Below are positions 49,922 through 58,900 of a stretch of DNA of 64,000 bases, in pieces; position 1 is the stretch's first letter; each line of letters starts with the position of its first letter. The notes under the pieces are model-generated. The model did no database searches and was not told where the DNA came from. It saw only the letters and a program-made list of their open reading frames with translations. The position numbers were made by a program, and so were the translations under genes. Source of the stretch: Methanobacterium bryantii (lineage in GTDB: Archaea; Methanobacteriota; Methanobacteria; Methanobacteriales; Methanobacteriaceae); contig NZ_LMVM01000037.1 of assembly GCF_002287175.1 (NCBI RefSeq), forward strand, positions 158,999-222,998, given 5' to 3'.

Positions 49922-51019
49922 ATGCAAATTGAAAGTAAAAAAAATGTGGATGAAAATTTTACTCCAAATCAAAGCGTTAATAAAATAGTATTTCCACTTA
50001 AAGTTGAAATTGACCCAATGGAAGGCCTTTTAGTAGCAAGCTTCAAAAATGATCCTGAATTTACAGAGTTAGAGCCTCAAATTTTTGATGATCCTATAAA
50101 TGGAAAAGGAATGAGAATACTGCGTTATAGAAAAGATAACAGAGTAGATGTATACTGGGAACCAGGTGTCCATGTAGATCCAAGTACTATCACAATTGGT
50201 GCAGGAATTGGAGACTTTGAAGAAACAATTATTGAACCAGCACATTTTGAAGTTACAGAACGTGGTGTAGACGTTCATTTTGTGTTTACCGATGCCCAAG
50301 GTCGTGAAGTAGAGCTTAAAATTCAAGAAGATACTAGTAATAACTCCAGAATGTCGTTACTTGCCCCTGTAGGAACTAACATAGAGAATCCTCTGCGTTT
50401 ATTCCTTGTTAATATGCATGAATTTGACTTTGTTTATAGATCTGGAACAGAATTTTTCGCTAAAATAGGTGATAGAATTCTTAATCCAAAATCATTTCCG
50501 ATTCCTCGTAATAATCGAAGGGTTTTATTAACCCGCTATTCTGCACAACCAGTAATAGGTACATTTAACCCCCCAATATCCGAACCTTTTGTATTCAACA
50601 TGGAATTACCCGGAGAAATTGAAATTGATGGTATGAAGATAAGTGTTGATCAAGATAGTAAAATTAACAAAATAAGTGCAGGAGAAAGAGTTAACAAAGC
50701 TGAAGTAGAGTTTATACCAAGTTTTCCAAATTTGCTTGACCTAAAAGATGGAGAAAACGAAAATGGTCGTTGGAAATATCGAATATCTGGAGAAAATATG
50801 ACTGGGGGTTCTTATAACTTACTAAGGGATGGGGATAAAATAAATATTGAAATTGACGTCAACGACTGTTGGAAACCATCTAATCTACCACTTAGTTTCA
50901 GAATTTTTACTCGATTGGTCAGTTCATTCCGTAATTGGCCTACAACTTACAGATGGAAGAGTATAATTGAACTTGGAGAAAAAATCGCTATGTCTGGTAC
51001 ATGGGAACGCATTAGATAA
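49922..51019 (+). CDS. Protein of unknown function co-transcribed with TetR regulator
   Basis: Not recognised. Seen: 365 residues, beta-rich, no signal peptide, no transmembrane helix, few cysteines. Segments such as IDPMEGLLVASFKNDPEF, RVDVYWEPGVHVDPSTITIG, VDVHFVFTDAQGREVELKIQ and FYP-type aromatic patches suggest a beta-sandwich or lipocalin/heme-binding-like fold. This is an impression only. GAGATGATTAA precedes the ATG. With the TetR gene it looks like a small detoxification or lipid-related operon (inference). Confidence 0.7.
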   Translation: MQIESKKNVDENFTPNQSVNKIVFPLKVEIDPMEGLLVASFKNDPEFTELEPQIFDDPINGKGMRILRYRKDNRVDVYWEPGVHVDPSTITIGAGIGDFEETIIEPAHFEVTERGVDVHFVFTDAQGREVELKIQEDTSNNSRMSLLAPVGTNIENPLRLFLVNMHEFDFVYRSGTEFFAKIGDRILNPKSFPIPRNNRRVLLTRYSAQPVIGTFNPPISEPFVFNMELPGEIEIDGMKISVDQDSKINKISAGERVNKAEVEFIPSFPNLLDLKDGENENGRWKYRISGENMTGGSYNLLRDGDKINIEIDVNDCWKPSNLPLSFRIFTRLVSSFRNWPTTYRWKSIIELGEKIAMSGTWERIR

Positions 51020-51201
51020 ATTATTAGCTAATTTTTTTATTTTTAAAATTAGAGCATTATATTCTCTTTATTTTTAATTAAAATATTAATTAGGTGTTTT
51101 TGAATAATTTGCAATTTACAGAGGTTATTGGGAGATAATTTTAATAAGTAATAATTAGTAATAAAAACATATTATGAATGATTGTTGTGAGGAGTGTTGA
51201 A

Positions 51202-51525
51202 ATGTTAGATAAACTGCTAGGTAAAATTAAAGAAGATAATAAAAAGAATCCGGATATTGAAAAATATTTTGGTAAAGGTAAGGAATATGTTGAAAATCAA
51301 GATTTTCAACCTGCTATAGAATCTTTTAAAAGATGCATTGAAGAAGATCCAGAGGAAGCTAAAGCATATGTTGGTTTATGTATTGCTTATTCGGGTGTAA
51401 TGGATTTAGGTACTGCTCGTGAATACTACGAAAAACTTAAAGATCTTGATCCATATCTTGCAGCACAGTTTGCAAATACTCCAACGGGTTCATTGTTAAC
51501 GGAGGATGAAGATACTTTAGTTTAA
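51202..51525 (+). CDS. TPR-repeat protein
   Basis: Small tetratricopeptide-repeat protein. Seen: 107 residues, with at least two TPR motifs (GKEYVENQDFQPAIESFKRC, then AKAYVGLCIAYSGVMDLGTA). Start is the ATG at 51202, with GAGGAGTG just upstream, rather than the ATG at 51178. The coding sequence contains a perfect 10-bp inverted repeat with a 2-nt centre (51289-51310: GTTGAAAATC then GATTTTCAAC). This resembles the hairpin class in the arrays of this window. Role probably protein-protein interaction. Confidence 0.82.
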   Translation: MLDKLLGKIKEDNKKNPDIEKYFGKGKEYVENQDFQPAIESFKRCIEEDPEEAKAYVGLCIAYSGVMDLGTAREYYEKLKDLDPYLAAQFANTPTGSLLTEDEDTLV

Positions 51526-51861
51526 CTTAATTTAATTATTTTTTAATTATTATAATTAAATCTGTTATACTCCCCTAATTAAAAATGAATGGTGGCATGG
51601 GGTGTGTTATTTGTGTATTCCTCAAAAAAGGACTGAATGTCCTCATTAATTAATATTTTAAGGCGTGCTATATGGTGCGGTTTTTACGTTTTTTGGAATA
51701 ATGTGGTGTGTGGAGAAAAATACTGTTATAATTCTATTTTTTACAGTTAAAAACTAGTTTAATTATTATGTCTAATTTTAATAATTTTTAATATAAAAAT
51801 ATTATTATTTAAAAAACCAATATTTATAATCAAATGTATTAATTCGGAAGGTGTTTATAAA
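51526..51861. other. AT-rich gap without a visible gene
   Basis: 336 bases between the TPR gene and pyruvate decarboxylase. No convincing ORF. TATTTATAAT near 51820-51835 may be the TATA box of the decarboxylase gene. GGAAGGTG ends the gap as its ribosome binding site. Confidence 0.4.
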
Positions 51862-53550
51862 ATGGGATATACCGTAGGAAGCTATCTTGCAAAACGTTTT
51901 GAACAAATGGGAATTGAGCATAATTTTATTGTTCCTGGTGATTTCAATCTTGTTCTGCTGGATGAGCTTCTAAAAAATAAGAATTTAGAACAGGTAGGTT
52001 GTTGTAATGAGTTGGATGCAGCTTATGCCGCTGAAGGATACGCAAGGGCAAAGGGTGCAGGTGCAGTAATTATTACATTTAATGTTGGTGCATTTTCTGC
52101 TATTAATGGTATTGCAGGTGCTTATGCCGAGCGCTTACCTGTAATATTTGTTTCCGGAAGTTATAATACAAATGATCCAAGTGCAGGTCACATTCCTCAT
52201 CATAGTTTAGGTATTCAAGATTTGAATTATCAGTGTGAAATGATCAGTAAAGTGACATGTGATGCAGTACAAATTACTCATGAGGCGGATGCTCCTTATT
52301 TAATAGATAGGGTCATACTAAACGCACTAAGCCGCCGTTTACCTGGATATATCGAGATCCCATGTAATATAGCAGATGCTCCGTGCCTTGATCCAGCGCC
52401 TTTTGAAACATTATTTAAACCTCCTGCCAGTGATCCAAAGGTACTTGAAGCAGCAGTTAATTCTGCCGCTGAGGCAATAAATAATGCAAATAAGCCTATT
52501 CTTCTTGCAGGGCCAAACTTAAGATCATATGGGGCAATCAATGCATTTAGAGAACTAGCTGAAGCATTAGGTTGTGCTGTTGCAGTTCAACCAAGTGCAA
52601 AAAGTTTTTTCCCTGAAAATCACCCCCAATTCATTGGCATTTACTGGGGTTCAGTAAGCAGTCCGGGCTGCGAAGAGATTGTAGACTGGGCGGATTTGAT
52701 TATTGCTGCAGGTGCAGTATACACAGATTACTCCACTGTTGGCTGGACTGCACAGCCGCCTGATGGAAAAACAATTAATATTGAGCCCAATAGAGTACGT
52801 TCTCCTAATTCTGATCATAATGGACTAAATTTACATGATTTTCTTTATGCCATTGCTAAACAGGTTAAGAAGAATGATTTTTCATTGATGAAATTTAATA
52901 AAACTCGCCGTGATCAAAAACCAATTAAACCGGCTAATCCCAAGAAACCTCTGACACGTATGGAAATGATAAGGCAAATTCAAGATTTACTCAGCCCAAA
53001 AACGACATTATTTGTTGAAAGTGGGGATTCCTGGTTCAATGGAATGTTCATGGAGCTACCCGAAAATGCGAGCTTTGAGATTGAAATGCAGTGGGGATCC
53101 ATTGGGTGGTCAGTTGCGTCTACATTTGGTTATGCTTTAGCTGTTGAACCAGATCAACAGGTGTTGTCTTTAATTGGGGATGGTTCATTTCAGTTTACTG
53201 CACAGGAAGTTGCTAACATGATCCGCTATGAACTTGACAATGTGATTCTTTTTGTAGTTAATAATCATGGTTACGTTGTTGAATCTGAAATCCACGAGGG
53301 CCCATACAATTACTTCAAAAATTGGGATTATGCAGGACTAATTGAAGTATTGAACGCTGATGATGGTCATGGGTTAGGATTAACTGCCAGTACTGGTGGT
53401 GAACTTGCTGAGGCAATTAAAAAGGCGAAGGCCCATAAAGGCGGTTCTGTATTAATAGAGTGCCAGATTGAACATGAAGACTGCAGCCGTGAACTTTTGG
53501 AATGGGGAACTAAGGTAGGCATTGCAAATCAACGCCCGCCCATGCATTAA
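51862..53550 (+). CDS. pdc: Pyruvate decarboxylase (Zymomonas-like thiamine pyrophosphate enzyme)
   Basis: Non-oxidative decarboxylation of pyruvate (or a related 2-keto acid) to acetaldehyde and CO2. Seen: 562 residues. D27, E50, H113 and H114 are at the same positions as the catalytic residues of Zymomonas mobilis PDC. Also present are PGDFNLVLLDELL, AGHIPHHSLG, ESGDSWFNGMFM, EMQWGSIGWSV (serine where Zymomonas has histidine), the TPP motif IGDGSFQFTAQEV (about 438-450), VVNNHGYVVESEIHEGPYN and KNWDYAGL. The C-terminal residues end RPPMH. Overall resemblance to Zymomonas PDC is striking. Such enzymes are rare outside fungi, plants and some bacteria. Indolepyruvate or branched-chain 2-keto acid decarboxylase are possible alternatives. 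GGAAGGTG precedes the ATG. Confidence 0.9.
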   Translation: MGYTVGSYLAKRFEQMGIEHNFIVPGDFNLVLLDELLKNKNLEQVGCCNELDAAYAAEGYARAKGAGAVIITFNVGAFSAINGIAGAYAERLPVIFVSGSYNTNDPSAGHIPHHSLGIQDLNYQCEMISKVTCDAVQITHEADAPYLIDRVILNALSRRLPGYIEIPCNIADAPCLDPAPFETLFKPPASDPKVLEAAVNSAAEAINNANKPILLAGPNLRSYGAINAFRELAEALGCAVAVQPSAKSFFPENHPQFIGIYWGSVSSPGCEEIVDWADLIIAAGAVYTDYSTVGWTAQPPDGKTINIEPNRVRSPNSDHNGLNLHDFLYAIAKQVKKNDFSLMKFNKTRRDQKPIKPANPKKPLTRMEMIRQIQDLLSPKTTLFVESGDSWFNGMFMELPENASFEIEMQWGSIGWSVASTFGYALAVEPDQQVLSLIGDGSFQFTAQEVANMIRYELDNVILFVVNNHGYVVESEIHEGPYNYFKNWDYAGLIEVLNADDGHGLGLTASTGGELAEAIKKAKAHKGGSVLIECQIEHEDCSRELLEWGTKVGIANQRPPMH

Positions 53551-53576
53551 TGTAATTTTTTTATTACAGGTTAAAC

Positions 53577-55631
53577 TTGAAGACTAAATGGATTAGCATG
53601 AATAAATCCAGTTTAATGAATATAAAATTAGAATATGGCGTGGTGGAAATTAAAGAAAAGGATTTACTTAAAGAAGTGGAAAAGCTTGAAGAAGTTAATG
53701 AAACTTTAGTTAGTGAATTCAGGTATTATATAACAACTGAAAAAGAATCTAAAAGAAGAATTAAACAAATTCTTGAAAATATAATGGAATCCTATTTTGA
53801 AATGGATAACAAGTGGCATATTCTAGATTTAAATCATAATGCAGAGATTGAATTTGATAAAAAAAAGGAAGAATTAATTGGAAAAGTTTTTTGGAATGAA
53901 TTTCCTCCAAACAAGCCAATTTGGGATAATTTTCGTAGGGCCCAACAGGAAAAGAAACATATAAAATTTGAGGCGTATTCTCCTATTTCAAATAAATGGT
54001 TTGAAATGCATATTCACCCTTTTGAAGACGGTGCATCTGTTTATTTCCATGATATTAGTGAAAGAAAAAAATTAGAACATGATTTAAAAGAAAGTGAAGA
54101 AAAATACAGGACTATTTTTGAAAATACAATAAATCCCACCATGATAATTGAAGAAGATATGACTATATCCATGGTAAATGATGAATTTGAAAGAGTTTCA
54201 GGTTATCTAAAAAAAGAAATAGAAGGTACTAACTGGACTGAAATGATAGCTACAGAAGATATTGGCATGATGATGAAATATCACTGTTTAAGAAGGATAA
54301 ACCCAGATGCTGCTCCAAGAAGATATGAGGCCCATTTAGTACATAAAAATGGAGAAATAATGGATGTTTATATGACTATTGGGCTTATTTCAGAAAGAAA
54401 TAGGAGTATAGTCTCATTTATGGACATAACAGAAATTAAGAAAGATGAAGCAGAATTAGAGAAATATAGGACTCATCTTGAAGAGATTGTAGAAAAAAGA
54501 ACAGAAGAACTTGAAGAGGTCAACAAGGCATTGGTTGAGAGTGAAGAAAAGTTCCGTGAATTATTTAACAAGGCAGATGATATGATTACTCTGGTAGAAT
54601 TGAATGAAAAAGGAATTCCAGGTAGATTTATTGAGGTAAATAATGTTGCAAGTCAAAGATTAGGTTATACAAGGGAAGAATTTATGGATATGACTCCTGC
54701 AGATATAGTTGCCCCTGAAAAGTTAATGGAAATCCCAGAAAATGCAGCTAAACTGATCGAAAATGACTGTGTAAGATTTGAAATAGTCCATAAAACCAAA
54801 AAAGGTAAAAGAATACCTGTTGAGGTTGTTAATCACGTTTTCACCTTAAGAGGGAAAAAGGTATCCCTTGCTATTTCAAGGGATATTACTGAACGCAAAC
54901 AGCATGAGGAAGAACTTGAAAAACTTGTTAAAGATTTGAAGCGTTCCAATGAAGAATTAGAAAAGTTTGCTTATGTGGCTTCTCATGACCTTCAGGAACC
55001 TCTTAGAACTATTGCAAGCTTTACTCAGCTTTTAGAACGTCGTTATAAGGGTAAATTTGATAAAGATGCAGATGAGTTTATGGATTATGTTATAGGTGCA
55101 TCTTTTAGAATGAAGAAGCAAATTGAGGGCCTTCTTGAATATTCTAAGGTTAAAACAGATCAAAGTGGATTTCAACCTGTAAATTTGGGTACTGTTTTAA
55201 GTCAAGTAATTGAAAACTTAAGATCTTTAATTGAAGAAAATGGGGCTGTGATTAATCATAGTCCTCTTCCTACTGTAATGGGGGATTATGATCAGCTTAG
55301 AAGAGTTTTCCAGAATCTGCTTGGGAATGCAATTAAATTTAGAAAACAGGATATTTATCCTATAATTGATATTTCGGCACGTGAAAATAAAGAAGAATAC
55401 ATGTTTTCCATTGAGGATAACGGTATTGGAATTGAAGAACAGTATATGGAACGTATTTTTGTAATATTTCAAAGACTGCATACAATGGAACTGTATAAAG
55501 GAACTGGTATTGGATTATCAGTGGTTAAAAGGATCGTTGAACGCCATGGTGGACGAATATGGGTTGAATCAGAGCCAGACGTTGGATCGACTTTCTATTT
55601 CACTTTACCAATTAACAATGTGAAACAATAA
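53577..55631 (+). CDS. PAS-domain sensor histidine kinase
   Basis: Sensor kinase, probably cytoplasmic. Seen: 684 residues from a TTG at 53577 (ATG alternative at 53598). Three PAS domains (about 60-165, 175-295, 325-440), the second with the segment PDAAPRRYEAHLVHKNG, similar to repeats in the large kinase at 55931. HisKA-like helices follow with FAYVASHDLQEPLRTI (phospho-acceptor His about 470), then the HATPase domain (DNGIGIEEQ, GTGIGLSVVKRIVERHGG). No transmembrane segment, no receiver domain. Start codon uncertain, as no strong ribosome binding site is seen. Confidence 0.88.
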   Translation: MKTKWISMNKSSLMNIKLEYGVVEIKEKDLLKEVEKLEEVNETLVSEFRYYITTEKESKRRIKQILENIMESYFEMDNKWHILDLNHNAEIEFDKKKEELIGKVFWNEFPPNKPIWDNFRRAQQEKKHIKFEAYSPISNKWFEMHIHPFEDGASVYFHDISERKKLEHDLKESEEKYRTIFENTINPTMIIEEDMTISMVNDEFERVSGYLKKEIEGTNWTEMIATEDIGMMMKYHCLRRINPDAAPRRYEAHLVHKNGEIMDVYMTIGLISERNRSIVSFMDITEIKKDEAELEKYRTHLEEIVEKRTEELEEVNKALVESEEKFRELFNKADDMITLVELNEKGIPGRFIEVNNVASQRLGYTREEFMDMTPADIVAPEKLMEIPENAAKLIENDCVRFEIVHKTKKGKRIPVEVVNHVFTLRGKKVSLAISRDITERKQHEEELEKLVKDLKRSNEELEKFAYVASHDLQEPLRTIASFTQLLERRYKGKFDKDADEFMDYVIGASFRMKKQIEGLLEYSKVKTDQSGFQPVNLGTVLSQVIENLRSLIEENGAVINHSPLPTVMGDYDQLRRVFQNLLGNAIKFRKQDIYPIIDISARENKEEYMFSIEDNGIGIEEQYMERIFVIFQRLHTMELYKGTGIGLSVVKRIVERHGGRIWVESEPDVGSTFYFTLPINNVKQ

Positions 55632-55930
55632 ATGTCTGTCTTAAATTAAATTCTCTAGATAATGAAAATACTTGATTAAACGCGATTTTATATGAGATAT
55701 GCAGCTATGAATGTGTAACTTTAATAATTTGTTATATCCTGATAATTTAAAATCTTGAATTTTTGATAATCTATTTTTTTTTAAAAGCTTAAACTACAAT
55801 CGGGAATAGTTCTTAATTTTAAAATAAATATTTATAATAAATTAACTAAATAAAGTAATAATACTTATATCTGGAATAATCGATCTTTGTGAGCTTCTAT
55901 CTTAAATTTAAAAAGTAAAGGAAGCATTTT

Positions 55931-58900
55931 ATGGGAGACAAAGAACAAAAAAAAGAAAAAAGCATATTTACACCACCTATATGTAATTTAACTAATGGTT
56001 ACTGTAATATATTTGAAAATATGGGTGAAGGAGTTTCTATTTTTGAAGTAATATTAAACAAGGAAGATAAAATTTCTGATTTACGCTTTATATACCTAAA
56101 TCTTTCCTCTATATTTAATAAATTTGGATCTCGCGAGGAAATTATTGATAAAACATTAATTGAACTATGTGGAATTGATAATGTTTCATCTTATTTGAAA
56201 ATGGCTGAAGATGTGGTTTTAACAGGAAAAAGCATGCAGTATGAATTTCACTTTCAACAATTTAATAAACACTATTTAATAACTGCTTTTTCTCCACATA
56301 AAAACCTGTGTGTAACTATAGACGTAGATATTACACGAAAAAAAGAAACTGAAATGCAATTAAAGAAACAGGCCGATTTACTTAATCTTACCCGTGATGC
56401 GATCATCGTCCATGATATGGATGATAAAATTACTTTTTGGAATCGTGGAGCTGAGAAGAGATATGGGTGGCGTGAAAAAGAGGTTTTGGGAAAAATTACT
56501 CATGATCTACTTAAAACTGAATTTCCAGATTCACTAAAAGAAACCTGTGAAAAATTCATTAAGAATGGATACTGGGAAGGTGAATTAATTCATACAAAGC
56601 GCAGTGGTGAAAAGATCATTGTCGCAAGCAGGTGGGCGCTGCAAAAGGATGAAAATAATAAACTCCTGAATTTTATGGAAATTAACACCGACATTACCCA
56701 AAGTAAAAAAGCTGAAAAAGAATTAAAAGATAATTATAATATTTTTAATTCAATTATTGAAAATACCACTGATGCTATCTTTTTAAAAGATTTAAATGGT
56801 AATTATTTGATGATTAACTCTGCAGGAGCTAAATTAGTTAATAAATCTATAGAAGAAATCATTGGTAAGGACGATCGGGCATTATTTTCATCTGGGACTG
56901 CTGAAAATATTATCAAAGATGATAGAGAAGTTATCGAAAGTGGGCAGACAAAAACTTATGACGAATTTACCATTTCTGGTGGGAAAAAAACAATTTATCT
57001 GTCAACTAAAGGAGTTTACAGGGATCATAATGGAAAGATAGCGGGCCTTTTTGGTATAGCTAAAGATATAACTGAACGTATAGAAGCGGAAAATGCATTA
57101 ATGGAATCGGAAGCTAAATATCGTACTATTTTTGAAAATACAGGAATTGCTTTTGCAATTATGGAAGAGGATACAACAATATCTTTAATGAATACTGAAG
57201 CTGAAAAAATTATGGGATATTCCAAGGATGAAATAGAAAGAAAAAGAAAATGGACGGAATTTATATCTAAAAAGGATGATTTAAATAAAATGGAAGAATA
57301 TCACAGGCTCCGGAGAGCTGATCCTGATGCAGCGCCCAAAAAATATGAGTTTCAAGCTGTTACTAAAGGGGGCAGTATTAAAGACATAATCATCACTATT
57401 TCTATGATTCCTGGTACAAAAAAGACTATAGCATCCTTTTTAGATAATACAGATCGTAAAAATATTGAAAGGGCTTTGAAGGAGTCAGAAGCCAGGTATC
57501 GTACTATTTTTGAAAATACAGGCATTGCATTCATGCTTATTGAAGAAGATATGACCATATCTTTGATAAATGAAGAAGTTGAGAAAATTTTCGGCTTTTT
57601 AAAGGAAGAAGTAGAGGGTAAAAAGAAATGGACAGAATTTGTAGCCAGTGATGATGACTTAAAACGAATGAAAATGTACCATCAACTTCGTAGGGAGAAT
57701 CCAGAATCTGCCCCCAAAGAATATGAATTTCATGCTGTTAATAAAAAAGGGAATATTAGAAACGTTTTTGGTACTGTATCTATGATTCATGGCTCTAAAA
57801 TGAGTATAGCATCATTTTTAGATATTACAGGTCGTAAAAAAATTGAAAATGCCCTGAAAGATAGTAGGGAGGAATTCAAAACCCTGATTGAAAATTCACC
57901 TTTAGGTATAACAAGGTACGACCAGAATTTAAGGCATGTTTTCATTAATCCTGCTGGGGCTGAAGTAATGGGATTACCACAGGAAGATTATATTGGTAAA
58001 ACTCCTGCAGAAATTGGAATACCTGAAGAGCTATCCAAAACTATTGAATCCCTCTTAAAAAGAATTTTTGAAACTGGAAAGCCTGAAAATCTAGAATTTA
58101 TAATACGGGGTCATAAAGGGTTAAAATATTATGATTCTCGGAATATCCCTGAATTTGATAAAAATGGAAATGTAAAATCAGTACTTTCAGTTGCAGCTGA
58201 TATAACTGAACAGAAAAAGGCTCAAGGTGAGTTAAAAGACGCACACGATACTCTGGAGCTTAAAGTTCAGGAACGAACAAAAGAACTTAACGAGTCTAAT
58301 AAGCAATTAAGACAGGAAATAGAAGAGCGTAAAAATGCAGAAAAGGCGTTATATAGGGAAAAAGTAAGAGCGCAGACATATCTTGATATCGCAGGGGTTG
58401 TTCTGGTCGCGATAAATAGGGATTTAACTGTATCTTTAATAAATAAGAAGGGTATTGAAATTGTAGGGTACTGTGCTGATGAAATTATAGGAAAGAGCTT
58501 TATTGACTTTATTCCAGAAAGATTTAAGTCTGAATTAACAGATATTGCTATCGGTATAATATCTGGCGATTTAAAAGAATTTAAGCATTATGAAGGTCCT
58601 ATTTTGGCAAAAAATGGTGAAGAAAGACTTATTTCATGGAATATTGCTGTACTTAGAGATGATGATGGTAATTTCATAAATGCACTTATTTCTGGAGAGG
58701 ATATTACTGAAAGTAAAAAAGCAGATGAGAAGATCCTGAGATTGGCAAATATTGTTGAATCTTCAGATGATGCAATAATTAGTTTAACACTTGATGGGAT
58801 TATAACAAGCTGGAACAGGGGAGCTGAAAAAGTATATGGTTATTCTGCCGAAGAAATGGTTGGAAAAGGATATTCTCTTTTATTTGATCCTTCTCAGTTT

